DNA from: Rhizobium sp. 2MFCol3.1
GTDB lineage: Bacteria > Pseudomonadota > Alphaproteobacteria > Rhizobiales > Rhizobiaceae
Reading direction: 5' to 3'
DNA length: 64,000 nucleotides
Assembly (NCBI RefSeq): GCF_000377565.1
Contig: NZ_KB898355.1
Span: 372,001 to 436,000 of the forward strand
In this document: piece after piece, positions 22,321 through 32,704 of the stretch
How the letters are laid out: each line of letters begins with the position of its first letter
Position numbering within the stretch: the first letter of the stretch is position 1
Translations under genes and position numbers: made by a program
Notes under the pieces: generated by a model
What the model was told of the DNA's origin: nothing
The model's input: only the letters and a program-made list of their open reading frames with translations
Database searches by the model: none

Positions 22321-23730
22321 ATGCAAACGACATCCGCGACCATTCCAGCGAAAAGCATGCCCGCACTCTGGATCATTCTGATCAGCTTCTCGATGATCGT
22401 CATCGACAACTCGATCGTCTTCACCGGCCTCAACAAGATCCAGTCCGAACTAGGTTTCACAGATGAGGGCCTGTCATGGATCTCCAGCATATATGCGCTG
22501 TTCTTCGGCGGCTTTCTGCTGCTAGGGGCCCGCGCCGGTGATCTCTTTGGTCGCCGTCGCGTCTTCAAGGCGGGCCTGGTGCTGTTCTCCGCTGCATCGC
22601 TTGCCATATGCTTTGCGCCTAACCCGCTCGTGCTGGTCATATCGCGGGCGGTGCAAGGCATTGGCGCCGCGATCATCGCGCCCGCGACACTCGCACTGCT
22701 GCAGGCGGAATTTCCACCGGGCGCCACGCGCACGCGCGCCATTTCCTATTACGCCGCCGCCGGGGGCGTTTCGGCGAGCGTGGGCCTGGTGGTCGGCGGG
22801 CTGTTTGCCGGCTGGCTTTCGTGGCGCGTCGGGTTTTTCATCAACGTGCCGATCGGCCTTGCCCTTATCTGGACCCTGAACCGGTTCACGAATGAGGGCA
22901 AAGGGCAGGCCGGGCGCATCGATTTCGGCGGCGGGATTGTCTCGACGGTTGCGATCGGCCTTCTCCTCTTCGCGATCGAGCGAACGGCGACGCTCGGCTG
23001 GACGGATGCCGGAACGCTACTTTGCATCGGCACCGGTTTGGTGCTGATTGCCATCTTCGTTGTGATCGAAGCGCGCGTTTCCACGCCCTTGATGCCGCTC
23101 CGTCTGTTCGCGGCACCCGAGCGGGCAGGCGCCTATGCCGCGCGCGCGCTGTTTCTCGGTGCGAATATGAGCTTCTACTTCTACATCAGCCAGTTCATGC
23201 AAGGCGTACAGGGAATGAACGCGGCTTCCGCCGGCGCGGCCTTCCTGCCGTCCACGCTCGTCAACTTTGCCACCGCAATGATCGTCGCACGCTTCATCAA
23301 TCGCTTCGGCAACGGTCCCGTGGCGATCGTGACGGTGTCCTGCGGCCTGACAGGCATGATCTTGCTGGCGCTCCTGTCGCCGACATCGAGTTATCTCGGC
23401 GGCCTGCTTATCCCGACGATCCTTGTCGGTATCGGCCAGGGGGGCACGATTGCGCCACTGACGAATGCAGCCTTGTCCAATGTCGCGCGAGAGGACGCTG
23501 GCGCGGTATCCGGTATCATCAATGTCGCGCACCAACTGGGCGCGTCGCTCGGTATCGGCATTGTGACCGCCTACGCTGCGGGCGCCGATCCTTCACTTTC
23601 CGCCGCGCCATTTCTTGCGGAGAGAACGCATCTCGCCATGGTCGCCGCATCCGCGATGATGATCGCGTCGCTGGCGATTGTAGTGTTGGTGCTGACGCGC
23701 GGATCGAAACCGGTCGCCGCTTCGGCGTGA
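22321..23730 (+). CDS. DHA2-type (EmrB/QacA-like) MFS exporter
   Basis: A 469-aa major facilitator with about 14 helices. Family motifs include FSMIVIDNSIVFTGLNKIQ in TM1 (about 22-40), GARAGDLFGRRRVF in the 2-3 loop (about 68-81) and ISRAVQGIGAAIIAPATLAL in TM4. DHA2 proteins use the proton gradient to expel hydrophobic or cationic compounds. The gene lies between two paralogous LysR genes and is divergent from the first. Confidence 0.88.
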   Translation: MQTTSATIPAKSMPALWIILISFSMIVIDNSIVFTGLNKIQSELGFTDEGLSWISSIYALFFGGFLLLGARAGDLFGRRRVFKAGLVLFSAASLAICFAPNPLVLVISRAVQGIGAAIIAPATLALLQAEFPPGATRTRAISYYAAAGGVSASVGLVVGGLFAGWLSWRVGFFINVPIGLALIWTLNRFTNEGKGQAGRIDFGGGIVSTVAIGLLLFAIERTATLGWTDAGTLLCIGTGLVLIAIFVVIEARVSTPLMPLRLFAAPERAGAYAARALFLGANMSFYFYISQFMQGVQGMNAASAGAAFLPSTLVNFATAMIVARFINRFGNGPVAIVTVSCGLTGMILLALLSPTSSYLGGLLIPTILVGIGQGGTIAPLTNAALSNVAREDAGAVSGIINVAHQLGASLGIGIVTAYAAGADPSLSAAPFLAERTHLAMVAASAMMIASLAIVVLVLTRGSKPVAASA

Positions 23731-23779
23731 CAGATGTGCGCCGACCATAGGTCGCACTCGTTCCCACGAACCAGCTCAG

Positions 23780-24673
23780 TCATCGCCGATGTCGCAACGC
23801 CTTCAGGAGCACGTCGAATGCCGGGGAGAGCTGCCGGCGGCTGGGGTAATAAATGTGGTAGCCCGCGAAGGGCGGGCACCAATCATCGAGAACACGCACG
23901 AGACGGCCATCTTTGATCTGCGGCAGCACCTGGTCCTCCATGGTGATCGCGATGCCGATGCCAGCCTCGGCGGCGCGCACGTTGCTGGCCATGTTGTTGA
24001 CGAGCAGCTGCCCCTCGACGCGGACATGTAGATCTCGCCCATCCTTGGCAAACTCCCAGACATAAAGACCCCCGGCGCTCGGCATGCGGATGTTGATGCA
24101 GGAATGCCGTGTCAGGTCGTTCGGCGTCCGTGGCGTGCCATGCGTGGCGAGATAGGACGGCGTCGCAACGACTGCCATCCGCATCTCGGGCCCGATGCGC
24201 ACCGCGATCATGTCCTTGCCGACCTGCTCGCCGAGGCGCACGCCGGCGTCGAACCGTTGCTCGACGATATCGGTCAGGGCGGAATCGATAGACAACTCGA
24301 CCTTGACGTCGGGATAGCGGCGCAGGACCTGCTCCACGGCGGGCCAGATCAATGTATCGGCTGCGTGCTGCCCCGTGGTGATCCTGACGAGGCCGGCCGG
24401 CTTGTCTCGGAAGCGGCCAAGCGCCAGAAGTCGCGCGTCGATATCGGCAATGGCTGGGCGAAGCGTCGATAGCAGCTCTTCTCCCGCCTCTGTCGGCGCG
24501 ACATTGCGTGTACTGCGGATCAGGAGACGGATGCCGAGACGCTCCTCGAGGCGCCGCACGGTCTGGCTCAGCGCCGATTGTGACGTCGCCAGTCTCGCAG
24601 CCGCCCGCGTGAAGCTGCGCTCGTCCGCGACGGTCATGAATGCGATCAGATCACCGATTTCGTCGTGTCTCAC
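23780..24673 (-). CDS. LysR family transcriptional regulator (paralogue B)
   Basis: A 297-aa LysR regulator. The helix-turn-helix FTRAAARLATSQSALSQTVR lies at about 20-39; the effector domain shares DIVEQRFDAGVRLGEQVGKD and the ending DDWCPPFAGYHIYYPSRR with paralogue A. It is divergent from the SDR gene at 24847 and convergent with the MFS gene, so the obvious target is the SDR/aldo-keto reductase pair. Confidence 0.88.
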   Translation of the reverse strand: MRHDEIGDLIAFMTVADERSFTRAAARLATSQSALSQTVRRLEERLGIRLLIRSTRNVAPTEAGEELLSTLRPAIADIDARLLALGRFRDKPAGLVRITTGQHAADTLIWPAVEQVLRRYPDVKVELSIDSALTDIVEQRFDAGVRLGEQVGKDMIAVRIGPEMRMAVVATPSYLATHGTPRTPNDLTRHSCINIRMPSAGGLYVWEFAKDGRDLHVRVEGQLLVNNMASNVRAAEAGIGIAITMEDQVLPQIKDGRLVRVLDDWCPPFAGYHIYYPSRRQLSPAFDVLLKALRHRR

Positions 24674-24846
24674 TTATAAGCTCCCGGTATAGACGAAATT
24701 ACCATTTAGCGGATTATCGACAAAAGCGGAATGCCGTAGCTTGCCTGTGAGAAGACACGGGGTCGGGCGGAACATGGACCGCGAGCCAGACATGGAATGG
24801 CATGTCGCTTCCGCTCCGCGCGCCCGAAACGCAAAAAGGAATTAGC

Positions 24847-26714
<1,868 letters not shown>

Positions 26715-26754
26715 GCCATGACGCCGGGTTCTTCCCGGCTCACCGGCAACGAAA

Positions 26755-26783
26755 CTGTCGGGCGCATCATCGTCGCCCGACAG
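26755..26783 (-). terminator. Hairpin downstream of the porin gene
   Basis: A perfect 10-bp stem (26755-26764 with 26774-26783) with a 9-nt loop lies between convergent genes. On the minus strand it is followed by TTTCGTT, consistent with termination of the porin transcript. Confidence 0.65.
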
Positions 26784-26800
26784 ATAGAGCTTATTGCATA

Positions 26801-27892
26801 TTAGAAGCGACGTTCGATGCGAACGACACCCGACCATGCGTCGTCATGGACCGAACCCCAGCGCATGTAGGTGATTTCCGGCTGAATGAAGAGGTCGTTG
26901 ACGGGAAGGAACTTCAGGTTGGCGGTTGCCGAGAAGATATCCGAATCCGTATAGGCGACCTGAATGTTCGCCTTGACCTTCTCGCTCAGCGAGCCACCGA
27001 GCGCGCCCCAGACAGCCCAGTCACCCCAGCCGCACAGATAGCCCTGGCCCGGAGGGCAATTGCCTTCTGCCTGGAAGGTACCGGCATACCTGTTCAGCGA
27101 ATGGCCATCGGAATTCCAGGCGACCATCAGCATTGCGGAGATGTCGTTGATCTGCGCATCGATACGCGCCTTTACAGCGCCTTCCTGCGCGACGGCGTCG
27201 TAGCCGCCGATGACCTTGAATGCCCAGTTGCCCACCTGATATCCAATGCCGGCGACGACGTCGGGGCCGCGGGTCGTGGCCGATCCGGTGCGCCAGGCGC
27301 CATCGTAGCTATAGCTGTCCTCCGTTCCGGAGTTGGAATCTTCAAGCGAGACCACGCCCGAGAAGCCAGTTTCGCTCTGGAACGTGTAGGTCAGCTGATT
27401 GACTTCGTAGGGGCCGTAATAGATCACGTCGTCGCGAACGACATCGCCAGAGTAGTAGGTAAAGGCGTTGAACTGCGAGTCCGAACGGCCAACCAGCAGT
27501 CCACCGAGCTGGATATAGGCCGACGGCATGCTGATCAGCGTAAAGGCGCCGTAATTGTCATAGCGCGGCGTGATCTTGGCCTTCAGCGTTCCCCATTCGG
27601 TTTCGCTTGCTGCTTCGAATTCGACTTCCGCACGTGTGAAGAAATCCGGGCTGTAGCTGTTGACGCTGCGATCGTATGGGCTGCTCGTCGCGATCTCAGC
27701 ACGTACTTTTCCGCCTACCCGCAGGCAGGTTTCGGTACCGGGAAGATAGAAAAAGCCTGCGCCATACATGTCGCAAACGCGGACGTATTCGACCGGCTCT
27801 GGGCTGCTTGCCACAATCGCATCAGCCGCATATGCCAGTGGCGCCCCGAAAACCGTAACCGTACTGGCGAGTAAGATAGTTTTTTTAAGCAA
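26801..27892 (-). CDS. Alphaproteobacterial porin (Omp2/RopA-like)
   Basis: A 363-aa outer-membrane porin. A signal peptide (LLASTVTVFGAPLAYA) precedes the family opening EPVEYVRVCDMYGAGFFYLP and TETCLRVGGKVRAEI, diagnostic of the Hyphomicrobiales porin family. The protein ends VRIERRF with a terminal Phe. No suitable ATG exists near the signal peptide; a TTG at 27892 has AAGGAG at 7-nt spacing and is the best start. An operator-like element shared with the aromatic-degradation operons lies 81-94 bp upstream, suggesting co-regulation with those distant genes. Confidence 0.9.
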   Translation of the reverse strand: MLKKTILLASTVTVFGAPLAYAADAIVASSPEPVEYVRVCDMYGAGFFYLPGTETCLRVGGKVRAEIATSSPYDRSVNSYSPDFFTRAEVEFEAASETEWGTLKAKITPRYDNYGAFTLISMPSAYIQLGGLLVGRSDSQFNAFTYYSGDVVRDDVIYYGPYEVNQLTYTFQSETGFSGVVSLEDSNSGTEDSYSYDGAWRTGSATTRGPDVVAGIGYQVGNWAFKVIGGYDAVAQEGAVKARIDAQINDISAMLMVAWNSDGHSLNRYAGTFQAEGNCPPGQGYLCGWGDWAVWGALGGSLSEKVKANIQVAYTDSDIFSATANLKFLPVNDLFIQPEITYMRWGSVHDDAWSGVVRIERRF

Positions 27893-27972
27893 TAAACTGC
27901 TCCTTTTTACACCCCTCTGTGGCCGATCGAAAACAACCGGCGTCGAGCAGCTTCCATGTATTCGGCAACATG

Positions 27973-27986
27973 TTTCAAGCTTAAAA
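27973..27986. promoter_or_regulatory. Operator-like element TTTCAAGCTTAAAA upstream of the porin gene
   Basis: This differs by one base from the TTTGAAGCTTAAAA element in front of the monooxygenase-reductase gene (49057-49070). It lies 81 bp upstream of the porin start, in an AT-rich stretch. It probably binds the same regulator as the sites at 49042-49070, 56469 and 58405. Confidence 0.55.
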
Positions 27987-28050
27987 CGATGGAATTGGCA
28001 GGCGTTTTTCCGCAATAAGTTGGAAGGGGTAGCAGGCGGGCGCGCGAAAA

Positions 28051-28076
28051 CGCCGCGTGCGGTCAGGCACGCGGCG
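28051..28076 (-). terminator. Rho-independent terminator of the PucR-type regulator gene
   Basis: A perfect 10-bp GC stem (28051-28060 with 28067-28076) and 6-nt loop, followed on the minus strand by GTTTTCG, lies 20 bp after the regulator's stop. Confidence 0.75.
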
Positions 28077-28096
28077 CAATCTGGGATTATTCTCCC

Positions 28097-29872
28097 TTAG
28101 ATGCGGTCGGAGACGGAGCCTTGCGAGGATTTGAGCATCCCATCCAGGCGAAGGGCCATGTCGATCGTGAAGCGAATCTCGCTGTCGCGCAGATCGAGAT
28201 CGAACAATTCGAGAATGCGCTCGATGCGATAGCGTATCGTGGTGATATGGAGGTTGAGCTCGTCGGCGGTAGCCTGAAGTCTCGAGCTGTTTCGCACGAC
28301 GGCGACTAGGGTCTCGAAGAAGGGTGTTCCGTGGGCCGCGTCATGGTCCCTGATATGATTCAAGGCATTGTTGCAGAACTCTTCGGCAAGCGAATAATCT
28401 ACGATATCAGCCAATATACCGAATACGCCCGCATCGACATTGAGCAGGCGGCCGTGCTTGCCATGCTTGGTGGCCCATTGCGCAAGGCGGATGGTCTTGC
28501 GCCACGCCGAGGGATAATCCTGCAATTCGTTACACTGCGCGGATTCGATCAGGATCGGTTGCAGGCCTGTGCTGCGCCGTAGCTCCGACAGCAGCCGTTC
28601 GCCGAAGTCGACGCCGACGGTCTGGTTGCCTGTCGAAGGCACGAGCAGGACCAAAAAATCGTCGACGATACCATGGGCAATACGGATTTCCGTGTCTTTC
28701 AACACGCGCTCCAGCGCCCAGGTGACGATGCTGCTCGAAGACGGCTGTTTATCTCCGAACTTCAGCGCGAAAACCTTGTGTGACTGGCGTAGGTGCGGCC
28801 AATCTTCGCCATCGCGCATCGATGCGGCGATGTTTCCTTCCAAGAGATTGCGGATGTAGAGCGATGCGGAGTAGGCGCGGGCCTCCCTGCCGACATGGCC
28901 GCGAAGCAGCCCGACCGAAAGCGCGATCCAGATCGATTCCGCGGCGCGGATTACGTCGTCGTCGAGCAGGCCGTCACCGTCCAATGCTATGCCACCAACG
29001 GTCTCGCCGCCGGCGAAGACAGCTTCGGCGAAAACAGGGAATTTGCGGCGGCGCCCGGCTTCCGTCAGTTCCAGTTCTGAGCGCTGGCGGAAGCGGCCGG
29101 GCGGGAGACCCTGGAAGAGCTTGTCCACCTGGCGCCAGCCCTCCGCCGAGTTCAGAAAGCCGGCGATGGTCTTGCTGCTCTCGAAATTGCCGGCATGGGC
29201 TCTGCCCGAGACAAAGTCCGCGATGATGAAGCCGGTGTTCAAGTGCCGCTGGCAGAGTTCTACGATCATGTCGATCGACGCGCCGTTGACGACGTCGGTC
29301 ACGAGGCGCTGCTGGATGGTCAGCAGCGATTCGAAGCGTGCTGCGACAGCCTTTTCGGCCGACAGCCGCTGCCCTTTTTCCACGGCCATGCCGGCAAGGT
29401 TGGCGAATGTCTCGAGATAGGCCATCATTTCATCGCTAATCGCCAGCGGATCGGAGGACTGGATCGAGATGACGATCGGCCGACCCTGGCTGTCGAGAAC
29501 CCGCAATGGCAACAGGACGACGGTGCGAAACCGCTGGATCTGCGCTTCCGTCCAATAAGAGAGGTAGCGCTTGTCCGTTAGGGCATCGGCGATGACAAGC
29601 GGCTTTCCGCTGCGCACCACTTCGGCTGTCGGGCTGACATCGAGGGTCCAGGTCCCAGGTCTGGACCGGTCGCTGATCGCCCGGCTGAAATGTGCGATCT
29701 GCACCGCCGACTGTTCGGCTTCATCGACGGCGATGATCGAGCTCGACTGCCAGGCGGACTGGAAGCAGATAGCGTAGGCCAGACGCTCAAGAACGTCTTG
29801 CGCGTCCTTGCCATCGTGCACAATGCGGGAGATATCTCCCAAGCTTTTCAGATAAACGTTCGTATCACTCAT
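28097..29872 (-). CDS. PucR/CdaR-family transcriptional regulator with GAF-like sensor
   Basis: A 591-aa regulator. The N-terminal part (about 1-160) reads as a GAF-like ligand domain (ISRIVHDGKDAQDVLERLAY...); the middle carries further sensor sequence. The C-terminus is a PucR-type helix-turn-helix (LVAVVRNSSRLQATADELNL, then HITTIRYRIERILELF). Such proteins activate catabolic operons for purines, sugar acids and aromatics. The ATG at 29872 (MSDTNVYLKSLGDI) is preferred over a start 60 bp upstream. It is divergent (138 bp) from the flavin monooxygenase operon starting at 30011, its probable target. Confidence 0.85.
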   Translation of the reverse strand: MSDTNVYLKSLGDISRIVHDGKDAQDVLERLAYAICFQSAWQSSSIIAVDEAEQSAVQIAHFSRAISDRSRPGTWTLDVSPTAEVVRSGKPLVIADALTDKRYLSYWTEAQIQRFRTVVLLPLRVLDSQGRPIVISIQSSDPLAISDEMMAYLETFANLAGMAVEKGQRLSAEKAVAARFESLLTIQQRLVTDVVNGASIDMIVELCQRHLNTGFIIADFVSGRAHAGNFESSKTIAGFLNSAEGWRQVDKLFQGLPPGRFRQRSELELTEAGRRRKFPVFAEAVFAGGETVGGIALDGDGLLDDDVIRAAESIWIALSVGLLRGHVGREARAYSASLYIRNLLEGNIAASMRDGEDWPHLRQSHKVFALKFGDKQPSSSSIVTWALERVLKDTEIRIAHGIVDDFLVLLVPSTGNQTVGVDFGERLLSELRRSTGLQPILIESAQCNELQDYPSAWRKTIRLAQWATKHGKHGRLLNVDAGVFGILADIVDYSLAEEFCNNALNHIRDHDAAHGTPFFETLVAVVRNSSRLQATADELNLHITTIRYRIERILELFDLDLRDSEIRFTIDMALRLDGMLKSSQGSVSDRI

Positions 29873-30010
29873 GGACGTCAAGACACCAGTGCAACTGCAA
29901 CAATTCATGCTCGCATAATAGGAGGGAAGCAAGGAAAATTCATAAAGTCGATGGATGGAGCGATGCCGCCATCACCTTAGCGTAACAGTCAGAACGCGAA
30001 GGACAGCGAC

Positions 30011-31078
30011 ATGAAATTTTCCATCACACTGACACTAGAACGACCAAACGCTTCGACATCAATGGCTGATGTCATCGCTCACACAATTGACATGGCTCAG
30101 ATCGCCGAAGAGGGTGGGTTTGAAATCGTCTGGGTGGGCGAACACCACACGATCGAAGCCAATATCGGCTCGGCGCCGTTTCTCATTCTTTCCGAAATTG
30201 CGAAAAACACATCGCACGTGCGCCTCGGCACGGCATGCATCGTCGCGCCTTACTGGAACCCGATCCGGCTGGCGGGCGAGGCGGCCTTCTTCGATCTGAT
30301 CAGCAATGGCAGGCTCGAGCTTGGTATCGGTCGCGGCGCCTATCAGTACGAGTTCGACAGAATGGCCCAGGGCATTCCGCAGAAGGTCGGCGGCGAGCAT
30401 CTGCGCGAGATCGTGCCGGTTCTCGAAGCGCTGTGGGCGGGCGACTACGCGCACGAGGGCAAGCACTGGTCGTTCCCGGTTGCGACCTCCGTGCCGAAGC
30501 CGCTGCAGTCGCAGGTGCCGATCTGGATCGCGGCGCGCGATGCCGATACCTACCGTTGGGCGCTGGAGCGCGGATACGGCGTGCATTCCTGGGCAATCAC
30601 GAGACCCTTCTCCGAGGTTCTCACCTATCGCCAGCGTTTCGACGATGCGCTCGCCGAAAGCCAGTGGGCAGGCCCGCGTCCGCGCTTCATGACGATGCGC
30701 CACACCTATGTCAACGAAACGTCGGACGGCTGGCGGAAGGCGACTGACGCGCTGATCCGCAAAAACGGTCAGTTCGAGAACCTTTTCCTCAATCGCGGCG
30801 GGGTTACCAATGGCTTCCCGGACAACATCGATCTGAACGCGCTGCAGCATTCGAACGAATACAGCCCGGAAATGCTTCGCGAAAACCTGATATTGGGCAC
30901 GCCCGATGAAGTGATCGGCAAGCTGCGCCAGTACGAAGAAGCCGGCGTCGACAACTTCTGCTATTTCACCGGCTACGGGCTCTCGCCAGCCGACGAAAAG
31001 CGTTCTCTCACGCTGTTTGCGAAGGAAGTGGTTCCGGTCTTCGCGGAAAAGTCTTCGCTCAAGAAAGCAGCCGGCTAA
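30011..31078 (+). CDS. LLM-class (luciferase-like) flavin-dependent monooxygenase
   Basis: A 355-aa TIM-barrel monooxygenase of the bacterial luciferase family that uses reduced flavin from a partner reductase. Recognisable segments are FEIVWVGEHHTIEANIGSAP (about 38-57), VRLGTACIVAPYWNPIRLAG and GRLELGIGRGAYQYEFDRMA (about 99-118). The reductase is encoded two genes downstream. With the aldehyde dehydrogenases that follow, this matches the layout known for pyridine-cleaving LLM monooxygenases, so an N-heterocycle or amine is a reasonable substrate guess. It is the first gene of a six-gene operon divergent from the PucR-type regulator. Confidence 0.88.
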   Translation: MKFSITLTLERPNASTSMADVIAHTIDMAQIAEEGGFEIVWVGEHHTIEANIGSAPFLILSEIAKNTSHVRLGTACIVAPYWNPIRLAGEAAFFDLISNGRLELGIGRGAYQYEFDRMAQGIPQKVGGEHLREIVPVLEALWAGDYAHEGKHWSFPVATSVPKPLQSQVPIWIAARDADTYRWALERGYGVHSWAITRPFSEVLTYRQRFDDALAESQWAGPRPRFMTMRHTYVNETSDGWRKATDALIRKNGQFENLFLNRGGVTNGFPDNIDLNALQHSNEYSPEMLRENLILGTPDEVIGKLRQYEEAGVDNFCYFTGYGLSPADEKRSLTLFAKEVVPVFAEKSSLKKAAG

Positions 31079-31124
31079 CCGGCTGGCTCACGCACGAAAC
31101 CACTCCAACATATCGAGGTAAACC

Positions 31125-31742
31125 ATGCCGCTTATCCTACGGAAGACTTTGTTGCAGGTCGAGACGACGTATATCGAGGGCGATCGCGCCGTCGGCAGCC
31201 CTCTTTCGCTCTACTCCGCCATTGCTGTGCTGAAGAACCCATGGGCCGGCCGCGGTTTCGTCGAGGATCTCTCGCCTGAGATCACCGAGATCGCGCCGCA
31301 GCTCGGCCGCATCCTCACCGACCTGATCATCGACGCCGTCGGCAACGGCAAGCTGGTCGAAAGCTACGGCAAGGCCGCCGTGGTCGGCATGTCGGGCGAG
31401 GTCGAGCATGCATCGGCTCTGATCCACACGCTGCAGTTCGGCAATGTCTTCCGCAGCGCGGTCGGTGCGACGACCTATCTGACATTCACCAACACGCGCG
31501 GCGGCGCAAACAGCCCGATCGTGATCCCGATGGTTCATACGAAAGAATCCGGCAAGCGCTCGCACTACCTCACAATCCAGACCGCGCTGCCGGATGCGCC
31601 GGCGCATGACGAAATCGTCGTCGCGCTCGGCGCATCGACCGGCGGTCGGCCACACCACCGTATCGGTGACCGTTACGAGGATCTCAAGATCCTGGGCAAC
31701 TCGGCGGAGAACCCTGCTGGGGTGGAGGCCTCGACCAAATGA
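31125..31742 (+). CDS. DUF1185 ('amino acid synthesis') family protein
   Basis: A 205-aa protein of the DUF1185/AmS family, whose solved members have a chorismate-mutase-like fold and no established reaction. Typical segments are VLKNPWAGRGFVEDLSPEI (about 36-54), AAVVGMSGEVEHASALIH and GGANSPIVIPMVHTKESG. It sits between the LLM monooxygenase and its flavin reductase, and its stop overlaps the reductase start (ATGA). This suggests a role on an intermediate, for example stabilising or isomerising a labile ring-opened product. That role is inference from position only. Confidence 0.85.
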   Translation: MPLILRKTLLQVETTYIEGDRAVGSPLSLYSAIAVLKNPWAGRGFVEDLSPEITEIAPQLGRILTDLIIDAVGNGKLVESYGKAAVVGMSGEVEHASALIHTLQFGNVFRSAVGATTYLTFTNTRGGANSPIVIPMVHTKESGKRSHYLTIQTALPDAPAHDEIVVALGASTGGRPHHRIGDRYEDLKILGNSAENPAGVEASTK

Positions 31743-32704
31743 GTGATACAAGCGCAGAGGACAAGAAGAAGGCGTTGCGCAACGCTTTCGGCTCCTTCAT
31801 GACCGGCGTGACGATCGTCACCACCCTTGCCGACGACGATCAGCCGATCGGCTTCACGGCAAACTCCTTTGCCAGTGTCTCTCTTGATCCGCCGCTCCTG
31901 TCGGTTTGCGTTGCCAAGACGTCGCGAAGCTACGAGACGATCATCAAGGCCGACGGCTTTGCAATCAACATCCTTGCCGCCGATCAGCGCGATGTTTCCG
32001 ATCGGTTTGCCCGGCGCGATCCCGAACGGTTCACGGCGACGAATTGGGAGGCCGGGCCAAATGGTGCACCGGTTCTGTCAGGCGTGGCTGCATGGTTTGA
32101 CTGCTCACGCGAGCAGACGATCGATGCTGGCGACCACGCCATCCTGATCGGCCGTATCGAGGCGTTCAAGGACAATGCCGGCCAGGGGCTGGGCTACGCG
32201 CGCGGCGCGTATTTCACCGCGGCGCTTGAGAACAAGGCGATACAGGCGGCAGCTGCCGCTCCTGAATATACCGCCGGTGTCGTTGCCGTCAGGGATAGTC
32301 ATGTTCTGCTGGATCGATCGAGCGACGGAAAATACAGGCTTCCGTCCTGCCCGGTCAGCGCAACGGCTGGCGCCGGCGGGTGCGCGGCGGCCCCTGCCGC
32401 TGCAGTGTCCAGCATGCTCGGCGTCGATGTTCGGCTGGGTTTCATCTTCTCCGTCTATCGTGACGGCGTCGGTGACGCGCTGAATATCGTCTACCGCTGT
32501 GAGCTTGGCGAAGGTAAGCCTGCTCGCGGCCACTTCTTCCCGATCGATGACCTGCCGCTTGACGCACTTATCGACGTGTCGACGCGCGATCTGCTCTCGC
32601 GTTTCGCAGCTGAAGCCGCGGTCAATAGCTTCAACACCTATCTCGGCGACGAGAAGGGCGGGGTGGTGCTGCCATCCAGCGCAATGGTAACCGCATGGGC
32701 GTGA
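31739..32704 (+). CDS. Flavin reductase fused to a degenerate Nudix-like domain
   Basis: A 321-aa two-domain protein. Residues about 1-160 are a flavin reductase (FMN-binding split barrel: GSFMTGVTIVTTLADDDQPI, GFTANSFASVSLDPPLLSVC). It would supply reduced flavin to the LLM monooxygenase and perhaps to the acyl-CoA-dehydrogenase-fold monooxygenases, which have no reductase of their own. Residues about 172-321 resemble a Nudix fold, but the expected Nudix box is replaced by AAAPAAAVSSMLGVDV, with all catalytic glutamates missing. This domain is therefore probably a binding or regulatory module. The gene overlaps neighbours at both ends (4 and 10 bp). Confidence 0.82.
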   Translation: MSDTSAEDKKKALRNAFGSFMTGVTIVTTLADDDQPIGFTANSFASVSLDPPLLSVCVAKTSRSYETIIKADGFAINILAADQRDVSDRFARRDPERFTATNWEAGPNGAPVLSGVAAWFDCSREQTIDAGDHAILIGRIEAFKDNAGQGLGYARGAYFTAALENKAIQAAAAAPEYTAGVVAVRDSHVLLDRSSDGKYRLPSCPVSATAGAGGCAAAPAAAVSSMLGVDVRLGFIFSVYRDGVGDALNIVYRCELGEGKPARGHFFPIDDLPLDALIDVSTRDLLSRFAAEAAVNSFNTYLGDEKGGVVLPSSAMVTAWA

